This document shows positions 29,116 through 38,778 of a stretch of 64,000 bases of DNA, piece by piece. The DNA comes from an uncultured Pirellulaceae bacterium. Lineage in GTDB: Bacteria; Planctomycetota; Planctomycetia; Pirellulales; Pirellulaceae. The notes beneath the pieces are model-generated. The model made no database searches. It saw only the letters and a list, made by a program, of their open reading frames with translations, and was not told the origin of the DNA. Location of the stretch: positions 19,397 through 83,396 of the forward strand of contig CALKGE010000013.1 in NCBI GenBank assembly GCA_938084685.1, read 5' to 3'. The position numbers and the translations under genes were made by a program. Every line of letters starts with the position of its first letter. Position 1 is the stretch's first letter.

Positions 29116-30117
29116 TTATTTCACTTCCACCTTCAGGCCGGTTCGAGCCGACTCCATCAAAGCATCGATCACTCGCTGGTTATTCAGCGCAAGCTGCGGC
29201 CAATCCTCCACCAACGTTCCACTTTGAACAATCTGTACAAATTCCTCCACCATGCAAGTCTCCTGAACAACGCTTTGGCTCAGATGCTCGGTTGCCACTC
29301 CCTGGTCGTCATGCGTCCAAAATCGCTGCTTTTCAACATCCCACGGAGACAAAAAGTCATCACATACCAAATTGCCAGACTCTCCAACAACTTCCATCCA
29401 TTTCCGTCGAGTCAGGTCGTAGCCACAATCAAAGGTCGCCATCCGATTCTCGTCAAACCACATCACGGCGGTCGCATTATTATCGACTCCCCGATGATAA
29501 GTCGCCGCAGCAAATACATGAGTCGGCAGAGCATCAAATGCCCACAGTGCCGCTCGTACACAATACCAGCCAATATCGTACAGGGCGCCACCACCCAGCT
29601 CCGGAATGTAACGATGCTGCTGCGGCGTGTCTGGCATCTGGATACTAAAAGCTGACACTAACCGGCGAAGCTTTCCTAACTGGCCACTGTTGAGAATTGC
29701 CTTCATATCACAGGCTCGGGGAGTGTGTGACCACATCGTCCCGTCCATGAATTGCACGCCATTGCGCTTGCACGCCGCCAGCATTTCCCGAACTTCTGTG
29801 GCATTCAGAGCAGGCGGTTTTTCGCACAGCACATGTTTCCCCGCTTCTGCCGCTCTGATTGTCCACTCTTTATGCATGGAGGGGGGCAAGGGAATGTAGA
29901 CCGCCTGAATCATGGGATCTGCCAATGCAGACTCATAACCTTCCACCGCTTGACGGGCACCATGTTCCTTTTGCCACATCTGAGCTTTGGCCAGATCCCG
30001 ACTCGCAATCAACTCCAATTCGGCTCCGTCTGCATCATGAATCGCGTTACCAACCTTGGTAGCAATTCTGGCAGTACCCAACACGGCAAACTTGACTGCT
30101 TTCGACTCTGATTGCAT
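29116..30117 (-). CDS. Gfo/Idh/MocA-family oxidoreductase
   Basis: A 333-residue NAD(P)-dependent oxidoreductase acting on a sugar or inositol-like alcohol. The nucleotide-binding start is FAVLGTARIA, and the family motif CEKPPA carries the lysine that touches the cofactor and substrate. The C-terminal domain has the GGGALYDIGWYCV signature with the aspartate and the Gly-Gly pair usual for dimeric members such as trans-dihydrobenzenediol/xylose dehydrogenases. There is no Tat signal, unlike many planctomycete relatives, so it is cytoplasmic. It is the first gene of a pair with the 2-hydroxyacid dehydrogenase. Confidence 0.87.
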   Translation of the reverse strand: MQSESKAVKFAVLGTARIATKVGNAIHDADGAELELIASRDLAKAQMWQKEHGARQAVEGYESALADPMIQAVYIPLPPSMHKEWTIRAAEAGKHVLCEKPPALNATEVREMLAACKRNGVQFMDGTMWSHTPRACDMKAILNSGQLGKLRRLVSAFSIQMPDTPQQHRYIPELGGGALYDIGWYCVRAALWAFDALPTHVFAAATYHRGVDNNATAVMWFDENRMATFDCGYDLTRRKWMEVVGESGNLVCDDFLSPWDVEKQRFWTHDDQGVATEHLSQSVVQETCMVEEFVQIVQSGTLVEDWPQLALNNQRVIDALMESARTGLKVEVK

Positions 30118-30362
30118 AGGTGACCACTTGGCAAATCAATGGAGCTCTACTGGGAGATGACCTCAGTATAGCCCTCCATCTCGGGATTGACAGCTGTCTT
30201 CACTAACATTGCTCGCCGTTGAAACAACCACAGAACTGATGGGGCATTACGTCGAGATGGGATGGAAATGCAACTGGCGGTGTCCACCACCAGGTGACGT
30301 TACCCTCTAGCTGCCTACTCGGAATAATTACATCTCTCTGAAATAGTGACTAAACTAACAAC

Positions 30363-31505
30363 ATGGCAGATAACATCACTCAGGTGCTGCAAGAACTTGA
30401 TCTCATCGACTCGTCCTATGACCGCCGGCGAAAGATCGAAGCGCTTGCCGAAGAACATCTATTTTCCGTCACGGCCACGGCTAAAGAAATCGAGCGCAAC
30501 TACAGTTATGTACGCGTTGATGGCTATCGGGACGGATATGCACTGCTGGGTACGGTGCAGGGTGTTAGCTCGGAAGTAAAAATCCTGCTACCTGCTGCGC
30601 TGAGTGACCAGGCAACCCGTTGGAACACTGGTGAAGAAAAGAGTTTCATCGTAAAACTCTACGATTGGGACGGCGCCTACAAACACTTCAAGCTACTGGC
30701 TACTGAAGTCGTGTCTGCTCAACCTGAACCAACCGCTCAGACGCCCGAAGAAACCACTCCTTCTGTACCAATACCTGAACAACCTTCAGAGGCTGAGTCG
30801 CCGCCAATCGAAGAAGTCGGTGAACAATCTCCAATTCTGCAGCCAGCGGAATCCAATACCGAAAGCCAACAAGCTCCCACGACAGAATCCGTCGTTGCTG
30901 CACCGGAATCAGCTCAGGCTCCATCTACAAAACTGGATTCCCCGCAAGAGGAAGAGGTCGACGAGCTACCTTCAACCCAGCAGTCCGCTCGTCCGTTGGA
31001 ATCTACCGGCTTTGAAACGGAGCAATCGGCTCCTTCACCCACAGAACCTGACTTGCCTGCCAAAGCTCCGGAATCACCGACCAGTTTTTCAACTCTGGAA
31101 CAGACAGACAACCCGCTCCAACTACCGGAACCCGTTCCTCCTGCTGCAAAACCAGCTGCAACAAAAGCCCCGCCCACGGTACCTCCTGCTCCTGAACCTC
31201 CTCCGGTCATGCCACCGGCGACACCTCCACACTACCAGCAGACGCCTGTTCAACTCAGCCGATATTCTCCACCAACACTCAGCAAAGTCCCCATCATTGA
31301 ACGTGTTCAGACCTTCGGAGGTCGTACAAAACCGATGTCCCCTTTGGTCGGCTCTCAACGATTCAGTCAGCAACCGGTCAATCCCTTTGAAATCGTGCAG
31401 GGGGAATTCAGAAAACCATTCATGCTGGGGCTGAAAATATTCGGCGGCATTTTTGCGGCCTTCCTGCTGCTCACCTGCATTTGCTGTGGTATTCTGTCCC
31501 GGTAA
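30363..31505 (+). CDS. Pro/Glu-rich tail-anchored protein
   Basis: A 380-residue protein I cannot place in a family. An N-terminal folded domain (about 1-115; charged, with strand patterns such as YALLGTVQGVSSEVKILLP) is followed by a long disordered region rich in Pro, Glu, Ser and Thr (about 118-300), a short arginine-containing segment, and a single hydrophobic segment at the very C-terminus (about 355-378, IFGGIFAAFLLLTCICCGIL). This gives a tail-anchored topology with the N-terminal domain in the cytoplasm. No signal peptide is present. The 245 bases upstream contain a lone TTGACA (30187-30192) without a good -10. It converges on the tri-heme protein with a 2-base gap. Confidence 0.68.
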   Translation: MADNITQVLQELDLIDSSYDRRRKIEALAEEHLFSVTATAKEIERNYSYVRVDGYRDGYALLGTVQGVSSEVKILLPAALSDQATRWNTGEEKSFIVKLYDWDGAYKHFKLLATEVVSAQPEPTAQTPEETTPSVPIPEQPSEAESPPIEEVGEQSPILQPAESNTESQQAPTTESVVAAPESAQAPSTKLDSPQEEEVDELPSTQQSARPLESTGFETEQSAPSPTEPDLPAKAPESPTSFSTLEQTDNPLQLPEPVPPAAKPAATKAPPTVPPAPEPPPVMPPATPPHYQQTPVQLSRYSPPTLSKVPIIERVQTFGGRTKPMSPLVGSQRFSQQPVNPFEIVQGEFRKPFMLGLKIFGGIFAAFLLLTCICCGILSR

Positions 31506-31507
31506 AT

Positions 31508-34360
31508 CTATTTAACGTTGTTGATAAACGCCACTAAATCCGCAACCTGCTGGGCAGTCAGATCCTTCACCTGCAAGTCGGGCATGATCGACTTATCCTG
31601 CCGTTCGAGAAAATCGACATCATCCGCAGCAACCGTCGTCACCTTGCCTTGAGCATCGACAATTACGATCTGTGATGCGTCTCTTGTCTTGATCACTCCG
31701 GAATAGACCTGACCTTTTACCGTTTCGATCACGTAGGATGCATACTTCGCGTCAACTTTGGCCGACGGCCGAACAATACTCTCCAATACCGCGCGGCGAT
31801 CGAGACGCTTGGCGATATCTTCCAATGAAGGACCAACCGCCTTGCCTACCGCACCGACCTGATGACAGTTTTTGCATTGAATTCCCTGGGTGCTCAAAAA
31901 CAGAGTGCGACCACGATCCACGTCACCCTGCAACGATAATACTGCCTGCAAGTCAACATTCGCTCCGAGTGTTTTCGGGAGAACAGCTGGGTCAATAAAT
32001 GGTTGATACAATCCCAATTCCAGCAATGGTTCCGCACCGGTCACTGATTTACGAATCGTCACAAGCGTCTCCTGGCGGGCAGGATGTGCATATGCTTCGA
32101 GTGCACGGGAAAGCGCAGCTGGAACCGCTTGCTGCTGTCGAGTGGCAACAACGTCTGGATCAACATGAACAACCAGATCCTGCTCGGGTGGAGCCTGCAG
32201 CTTTTCGACCCACTGGCGAATCAGATCAATCGCCTTCCAATCCGGAGTTCTAGCTCCCAGGTGAGGCATGTGCCCAAGGCCGCCGGTACTTAGTCGGTAC
32301 AACAGTACGGATCCAGCCGGATCGCCCGCTGAAACAATCCTGGCATCCTGGATCCCGAAGCTACCACGCGTAGGGCGATGGTTCACTAATTTCATCGCAT
32401 CCCAACCGATTTCAAATCGGAGATCGATCGTTGCGTTACCACCGGCACTCGGTCGGTGACAATGAGAACAATTCGCGGCCAGATAGGATTTTACAACTGC
32501 CTGTTTATCGGAACTGAGACTGCTGTGAAGAGCTGGCAAATTCTCCGGTAGTCCGGCAACACGATGCGCATTGTCCTTGCCACCAACAGGATTCACCAAC
32601 TGAACAATGCCACCTTCAATCAACGCATGCAACTGTGGTTGATTTTCGGGTGCTGAACCGTCAGTAAATGCGTTGAGCTGAGCAGGTACAAACCCCAGAA
32701 CTGTCGCTCGGCTGTTATGGCACGTCATACATTCATTACGACTATGAAATCGCCACTCTAACTCGCGTTTACCCTCAAACGCCAGCGGGTCGTCGACGGT
32801 AATCGTTCTGGTACTACCTGTTGCTGGCACCAGATCCGCATCAGTCTGATCATCCCGCCAGGCATAGGTATAAAACTGCCATTGGCCATTTTCCCGAAAC
32901 ATGACCTGGGTTTCCAGTTTCGTAAAACCTTCTTTTCCAGACTCCTCGATATACAGCGTTTTAGACAGAGCGGTACCTTCGGGAAACAGCATCGCTCCAT
33001 TACGCTGTAACATCACATTCTCGTCACCGGTCAATCCGATGGCATGATCGGCTGTTGCACCATCTTCCCATTGTGGTTGTGCAATGGTGTAGGCAAACAC
33101 TCCCGGTGCACGTTCATTGTCCCGACTGAATAATCCTGTGGCACTTATCGTGCGAGGAAAACGCGACGTATCGACATCAACTTTATTGCCTTCCAGTTTG
33201 TAAATTCCGCCGGCATAATCCAGTACTAGCAACTCGCCCGTAGAATCCTCTCCGAAGGCAATCACCTTGACCGTGGATCGCACGATTTCCTCAAGTGAAA
33301 CGAGTTCGTTACCGTCGTTGGTAAGTGCCCACAAAACGCCGGTCACATAATCTCCGTATACATATTTCCCCTTTAAATCATCATGTTTACCACGGTAAAC
33401 GAATCCGCCTGTTACAGATCGGGCCTCCGAGTGATGGTGTGCCGCCACGGCCGGAATCACGGGGCCTGGCCCAGTTTTCAAGTCAGCACGCACTGGCTGT
33501 GGCCCTTCGGTAACACTCCAACCATAATTACCACCGCTGACGACCCGGAAAACCATCTCCCACAGTTCCCAGCCAACATCACCAACCCAAAGCTCTCCGG
33601 TCTCACCATCAAAACTCATCCGCCAAGGATTGCGAAACCCAAACGCAAAGATTTCATGCCGAGCATTCTTCATTTGGACGAACGGGTTGTCTGCAGGAAT
33701 CTGATAAGGCTTCGCCTGAGACGTGTCAGAAACATCCAGTCGCAAAATACAACTCAGCAAATCGTCCACTCCCTGTCCGGTGTTGAGACCATCGGGAGGA
33801 GAGGGAGGAGCGGCATCGCCGGTGGAGATATACAGCATTCCATCCGGACCGAATTTCAAGCAGCCACCATTGTGACCACCTGAACGCCAGCGAATAATCT
33901 CCACTTCCGACTCCGGATCGATCTCGGGCTTGTCGCCAGATTTCATTTTAAACCTGGAAACACAGGTCCCTTCTTCCAGGTTGGGACCATCGATATAGGT
34001 CAAATAGACATAACGATTATTGGCAAAGTTCGGATCAAACGTAAAACCATAGGCGGCCGTTGCCCCGAAAGCCTCTGCTAGATCGATCACCAGGTTGGGT
34101 TGAGAGACGGTCGTATCCGATTCGGCAAAACTCAGCAGCTTCCCTTTTTGTTCCAGCACATAAAGCTGCCCATCACCAGGCCCACTGGTAATGAGTACCG
34201 GGTTAGTGAATGAAAGATTGGAGTACGACGGTACCAATGTATAAGGCGGTGGTGGTTCCGGACTTCCGGACAACTGACTACCACTCCACACCTCCCGTGC
34301 GAGTCCTTGAATCTGAGACAAAACCAACAGCAAACAGGGCAGTACCACTCTGTAAAACAT
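31508..34360 (-). CDS. Tri-heme sorbosone/glucose dehydrogenase-like cytochrome
   Basis: A 950-residue exported protein. After the signal peptide (1-20) comes a PQQ-type soluble glucose/sorbosone dehydrogenase propeller (about 45-390) with motifs such as SGGHNGGCLKFGPDG and AFGFRNPWRMSF. Then a cytochrome-like section has two heme c motifs, CMTCH (Cys544) and CSHCH (Cys631), and a C-terminal domain carries a third, CKNCH (Cys829), followed by VGPSL. The order suggests oxidation of an aldose or similar sugar at the propeller and electron transfer through the hemes. The frame extends to an ATG at 34384, but the ATG at 34360 begins the signal peptide and has AGGA upstream. It is the second large propeller-cytochrome in the window. 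Confidence 0.85.
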   Translation of the reverse strand: MFYRVVLPCLLLVLSQIQGLAREVWSGSQLSGSPEPPPPYTLVPSYSNLSFTNPVLITSGPGDGQLYVLEQKGKLLSFAESDTTVSQPNLVIDLAEAFGATAAYGFTFDPNFANNRYVYLTYIDGPNLEEGTCVSRFKMKSGDKPEIDPESEVEIIRWRSGGHNGGCLKFGPDGMLYISTGDAAPPSPPDGLNTGQGVDDLLSCILRLDVSDTSQAKPYQIPADNPFVQMKNARHEIFAFGFRNPWRMSFDGETGELWVGDVGWELWEMVFRVVSGGNYGWSVTEGPQPVRADLKTGPGPVIPAVAAHHHSEARSVTGGFVYRGKHDDLKGKYVYGDYVTGVLWALTNDGNELVSLEEIVRSTVKVIAFGEDSTGELLVLDYAGGIYKLEGNKVDVDTSRFPRTISATGLFSRDNERAPGVFAYTIAQPQWEDGATADHAIGLTGDENVMLQRNGAMLFPEGTALSKTLYIEESGKEGFTKLETQVMFRENGQWQFYTYAWRDDQTDADLVPATGSTRTITVDDPLAFEGKRELEWRFHSRNECMTCHNSRATVLGFVPAQLNAFTDGSAPENQPQLHALIEGGIVQLVNPVGGKDNAHRVAGLPENLPALHSSLSSDKQAVVKSYLAANCSHCHRPSAGGNATIDLRFEIGWDAMKLVNHRPTRGSFGIQDARIVSAGDPAGSVLLYRLSTGGLGHMPHLGARTPDWKAIDLIRQWVEKLQAPPEQDLVVHVDPDVVATRQQQAVPAALSRALEAYAHPARQETLVTIRKSVTGAEPLLELGLYQPFIDPAVLPKTLGANVDLQAVLSLQGDVDRGRTLFLSTQGIQCKNCHQVGAVGKAVGPSLEDIAKRLDRRAVLESIVRPSAKVDAKYASYVIETVKGQVYSGVIKTRDASQIVIVDAQGKVTTVAADDVDFLERQDKSIMPDLQVKDLTAQQVADLVAFINNVK

Positions 34361-34430
34361 AATTTCCGAATCCTGATCAACCACAATACGAACTCACGCA
34401 TTGTAGCATGTTTGCCGGGACTCGAACCTT

Positions 34431-37400
34431 TTACATGGGTGGCTCTGAATCTAACAGCCCTGGGAGCGGTTCCAGCTCTTCCCCAGCAACCACCTCGTCG
34501 CCATCACCTGTCAGGTCGAGGTCGGACAACAACGACTCGACCACTCGCTGAACGTCAATCGAATGACTGGCAGAGAGGAGTCCTGGCAATTGTTCTTCAG
34601 CTTCGTCTTCACTGTCAGAACTCGTGTTAGTTTCCGAAGTCATCACCTGGTCCACGGCATCGGCCCAGTATTCCCCTTCCGCTTCCGCTTCGCCTGACGA
34701 CGCATTCAGTTCATTAATAACAACCAGCGCGTCGATCGACGAGAACATATTGTCTCGGCTGGCATCCCAGAACGGTGCCTGCATGCCATTTTCACGTTGC
34801 AAGGGAAGGGCTCCACCTTCACCTGCATTGAGCCGGTTAATTACTGACAGCGCATCCATCGGCACCAGCTGACCATCGTCATTCACATCACCAGGGCTGG
34901 CTCCATTGAACCAGAGGTAATCGGTGAGCATTTCAATGGTGACCAGATGCGCTTCGGTCGTCACCGTCCCATCACTAACCTTGTATGCGAACGAATCAAC
35001 TCGGTTGAAGTTCTCATCGGGAACATATTCGAAGGTTCCACCATCACGCAGCAGTAGCTGACCATGTTCTGGCGGTGTCACTTCTGTGAAGACGAGACGA
35101 TCTATATCCGGATCCACGACCAGACTGTAAAGGTCGTTATCGTAATCTGGCGCCAGCGTCTGGTTATCAGGTAGTTCATACCATCCATCAGACGCAACCG
35201 GATTGTCATTAATCTGATTCACCACCACAGCGAATTCTTCGACGTAGTACTGATTGTCTACCAGTGTCTCCAAATCCCCGTCGTACCCGGAGTCCATGAG
35301 TTGCAACACCACAGAACTCGTTCCGAATGCGTTTTCAGGGAAACTCAATTCCAGAGTTCCCGTCGCAGCACCATTGACGTGCGATAGCTGGTGAGTGACC
35401 AGGTCTTCATTGGAGACGTACACCTCGGCAACGAAATCCTGAGACTCTCCGATACCTGAACTGAGTCCCGCCAGATCGATCACAACGTTACCACTATCTT
35501 CGTCAACCGTAATGTCGCCGAGCTGCTGTACTGTCGGAGGCATATCCGTACGAGCAAGACTGATATAGTAATGGCCCATCGAACCTGCCTGTACACCTTC
35601 CCCAGTGACAGGGTCATAATCAACCATTCCTTCGTGATAACCACTGACACCTATATAGTAGGTCGTGTTGGCCTGAAATGGGTAAGTCAGGAAGCTTCCC
35701 AGCCCGCCGTAGGGATCATCGTCGTTCTGAGCGAGTTCGTTTCCAGATTCGTCGAACAGGCGGAGCACGGTATCAGCACTCCACACCTCTGAAGCATCTG
35801 TCCAGATCATATAATCTCCAGACTGTTCAGGTGCGAAGCGATAGAGATCCACGTCTTCCGCGGTCAAAACAAACGTATCGTCATAGCCAATCTCTGCAGA
35901 ACGGAAATCACCGACATTCAGATCGAGTATTCCCTGGTGCCCGATTTTATCGTCGGTCAGCAGCGGATAGACTTCGGCGCCGAACTGGTCCCACTTCATC
36001 TGGTAATAACCCGTATCCCCGGGAACTGCGTCACCGATCACGAATGGATCGAAGGCCTGATTACCGAGACCACTTACGGCGAAGTAAAAAGGCTCCCCAG
36101 CCGTACCTGCCAGATGAATCTTCGCATCCCAGATTCCCTCTTCCACGAAATCCCAGTCTCGCTGTGCGAGATAGTTTCCCTGTGAGTCGAATACTGTAAT
36201 GACACTGTCCAGATCATCATCGTTGTCCTCAAGGATGTACGAATCTACGTCGAACTCCAGCACGCCACTTACGGTGGGCGTTACTTTGAAGAAATCAATA
36301 TCCTTATCACTAACCTCAGCCCAGTCTCCCAGGATCGAATCCCAGTCATAGTAAATGATTTCTTCATACCAGGTGTTCGCGTCCGGCAACTCCATGGCCT
36401 GCTGGATGTTGCCTGTGAGGTCTTTCGAGATGAACTGGAATTCAACCTCGTAAAGTCCTCCGCTTGTAACGCGACGACCATCCACACTCATCGGATTGTA
36501 GCTGTGATTGGGATATCCAGAGACGCCGAAGTAGAGGACCTGTCCCTGCTCGAGATCAGATCCCATAACGAAACTGTCATAGACGTGACCATGGAAGTAC
36601 TGCCGATCGGTCGGATCCTCGAAAACGTACCCTGGGTAATAGTCATCGGTGAATTCCATCGGATTGCCGAATAGATCCACATGCAAATCATCATCACTGT
36701 AGGTCAACTCATTTCCATGTACATCGAAGACGCGGAGAAATGAATCAACGTACCCATCAATGTACGGAGTATCGATATCTACCAGCACTTGACCATCATC
36801 CGGCACAACCAGACGGAACAAATCCACATCCTGTGTACCGACATACGTACCATAATCCCGTCCAATCAAACCACTGAATGAAGTTTCTCCCTGATTGAAA
36901 CTGACCTGCACGGCTGTATCGAGAAATCCGTTGATATCATCATTGGCCCAACTGAAGGCGAGCTTATAGTAACCTCGATCTGCAGCCGTTCCCGTACCAG
37001 GTTGGGTTGGTGAATAACTGTCGTTCCCGGAACCACTCACGCCCACATAGTAGACGCCGACCGGCAAGGCAGCTTCCAGATGAGAGAAGGTTGTGCTGTC
37101 GTAGTTGTCGTTCGAGGCGAGTGCATTACCGTTTGCGTCGAATAGACGCAACAGCGTGTCAGCAGGCTCACGATCCGCCCAGGCTTCTGTTTGCAGAATA
37201 ACAACTCCAGGCGAGGTCAACTCGAAGCGGAACATATCCACATCCGCATCTCCAGCTTCGAAACGGCGTCCATCTTTCCCCAGAATCCCCTTGAGCTTCA
37301 CTGCTTCCGAGGGATCGTTATCGTAGACGTTCCATCGCAAAGGAAGCATCGGTCCCTGATAAGCTCCTGCCAGTGTGCTGTTCGCATCTCCACTGTTGAT

Positions 37401-38555
37401 GTCGTACCGATCTTCGCGCTCTGCATTGGCTTCCATCAGATCTCGAACAGCCTTGATCGCATTATGGACATTGATTCGCGGGTAATCCGCATTGGTGTAG
37501 GCATAGGCAACTCCATCGACCGTCGTGATCGAGTTTTCATCGTCGCCGTCATGAATCAAATCAGCTGACTCACGAATGATCTGCTGCACTTCCGATGTTT
37601 CGAGGTAGCGTCCACCGAACGTCATGGCAGCGTCCTGCATCAAAGCAACGGTACCGGCAACCATGGGAGAGGCCATGCTGGTCCCAGCCATTTCTGATAC
37701 ACCGTCTCCAGGTACGCTACTGAGTATGAATGCACCAGGAGCGAACACCACATTGTCACCTGCCGGAGGACGCTGGCTGAAGTGGATGATTCGGTCTGAA
37801 GCTGTGGTGACATCGCAAACCTGCTCACCCATGCAGATTCCACCCCCTTCGTAGGACTCCCATACCGCTCCTACTACCAGCGTGCTATAGATTCCTGGGA
37901 CATTGGCGTTGCGTACCATCTGGTTTTGACCGTTTCGGTCGATCCCATATTCGTTTCCTGCAGCGCTGACCACGGTGATACCGAGTCGCTCAAGATTAAG
38001 CACTTCGCGGTATACATCCTGAGTCACAGCGGCGCCGTCGCTGGCAGCGGTGAAGAGACCTCCACCCAGCGACATATTTACCACTTTGATATTGTGTTGA
38101 TGATGATTCTGTCTCACCCACTGAAGCGCTTCGAGAATCTCCACCCAGGATGAATAACCATCTGTTTCCGAAAAAACCTGGAGCGATACGATATCGGCCT
38201 GATTGGCCACACCAATATCCGGATCCGATGATGCCGCAATTCCAGCAACATGTGTTCCATGCTCGGAGGTGAAATAGTTTCCTTCGGTCTGATAAACCAA
38301 ATCAACATTGGCAACGACGCGACCAGTGAACATATCATGAGTCGTATCCACGCCCGTATCGATGATCGCGATTCCTATGCCATCACCGTCGATTTGCTGA
38401 AATTCATGGCCACGACGCAGGTCATATAAATCAATCAAATCAAAAGCAAACGAATGAGGAGAAATACCGGTCAACACAAGTCGGTGCTCAAGGTGTTCCA
38501 ACATCAATTGCCGCCGCAAGTCGCTGCCACGTTCCCCTTTCATTCGTAATCGCAC
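34431..38555 (-). CDS. Subtilisin-like protease with PPC and dockerin-like domains
   Basis: About 1374 residues. The N-terminus has the motif LEHLEHRLVLTG, matching the LEPR-xLL motif at the start of giant planctomycete surface proteins. An S8 catalytic domain follows, with Asp66 (IIDTG), His99 (HGTHVAG), Asn201 (AAGNE) and Ser293 (GTSMASP). Then come four pre-peptidase C-terminal (PPC) domains (about 420-560, 570-720, 730-880, 890-1040), two cadherin/Ig-like domains with 'DEDSG' and YVPDENFN motifs, and a dockerin-like part with two calcium loops (GDVNDDGQ and SRDNMFSSIDAL). A secreted or surface-attached protease is clear. The frame opens at a TTG (38561), but AGGAG is 8 bases from the GTG at 38555. 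No ordinary signal peptide precedes the motif. Confidence 0.85.
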   Translation of the reverse strand: MRLRMKGERGSDLRRQLMLEHLEHRLVLTGISPHSFAFDLIDLYDLRRGHEFQQIDGDGIGIAIIDTGVDTTHDMFTGRVVANVDLVYQTEGNYFTSEHGTHVAGIAASSDPDIGVANQADIVSLQVFSETDGYSSWVEILEALQWVRQNHHQHNIKVVNMSLGGGLFTAASDGAAVTQDVYREVLNLERLGITVVSAAGNEYGIDRNGQNQMVRNANVPGIYSTLVVGAVWESYEGGGICMGEQVCDVTTASDRIIHFSQRPPAGDNVVFAPGAFILSSVPGDGVSEMAGTSMASPMVAGTVALMQDAAMTFGGRYLETSEVQQIIRESADLIHDGDDENSITTVDGVAYAYTNADYPRINVHNAIKAVRDLMEANAEREDRYDINSGDANSTLAGAYQGPMLPLRWNVYDNDPSEAVKLKGILGKDGRRFEAGDADVDMFRFELTSPGVVILQTEAWADREPADTLLRLFDANGNALASNDNYDSTTFSHLEAALPVGVYYVGVSGSGNDSYSPTQPGTGTAADRGYYKLAFSWANDDINGFLDTAVQVSFNQGETSFSGLIGRDYGTYVGTQDVDLFRLVVPDDGQVLVDIDTPYIDGYVDSFLRVFDVHGNELTYSDDDLHVDLFGNPMEFTDDYYPGYVFEDPTDRQYFHGHVYDSFVMGSDLEQGQVLYFGVSGYPNHSYNPMSVDGRRVTSGGLYEVEFQFISKDLTGNIQQAMELPDANTWYEEIIYYDWDSILGDWAEVSDKDIDFFKVTPTVSGVLEFDVDSYILEDNDDDLDSVITVFDSQGNYLAQRDWDFVEEGIWDAKIHLAGTAGEPFYFAVSGLGNQAFDPFVIGDAVPGDTGYYQMKWDQFGAEVYPLLTDDKIGHQGILDLNVGDFRSAEIGYDDTFVLTAEDVDLYRFAPEQSGDYMIWTDASEVWSADTVLRLFDESGNELAQNDDDPYGGLGSFLTYPFQANTTYYIGVSGYHEGMVDYDPVTGEGVQAGSMGHYYISLARTDMPPTVQQLGDITVDEDSGNVVIDLAGLSSGIGESQDFVAEVYVSNEDLVTHQLSHVNGAATGTLELSFPENAFGTSSVVLQLMDSGYDGDLETLVDNQYYVEEFAVVVNQINDNPVASDGWYELPDNQTLAPDYDNDLYSLVVDPDIDRLVFTEVTPPEHGQLLLRDGGTFEYVPDENFNRVDSFAYKVSDGTVTTEAHLVTIEMLTDYLWFNGASPGDVNDDGQLVPMDALSVINRLNAGEGGALPLQRENGMQAPFWDASRDNMFSSIDALVVINELNASSGEAEAEGEYWADAVDQVMTSETNTSSDSEDEAEEQLPGLLSASHSIDVQRVVESLLSDLDLTGDGDEVVAGEELEPLPGLLDSEPPM

Positions 38556-38778
38556 TTTCAATTCTCCTGGCTATCAATATGTCATCAGTCGGATGACACC
38601 TGTATCCTCTTTTCACCAGCAATTCCGTATCTATTTCCTTGTTTTATGCTGGTATATAAGTATATATGCAACTCGCATGCCGAAGTCGTTGCTTGGCATC
38701 TCCAACCTCAGGCCAGCCGGATATAATTTCGGTATAATCGCATCTTGTACTCCACTTGCACTCCAACGGACCGCACTC

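Noticed and set aside
34407..34428. T-arm-like string (GGTTCGAGTCC on the minus strand)
   Set aside because: Only about 20 bases resemble a tRNA; acceptor, D-arm and anticodon arm are missing and there are no integration marks nearby.
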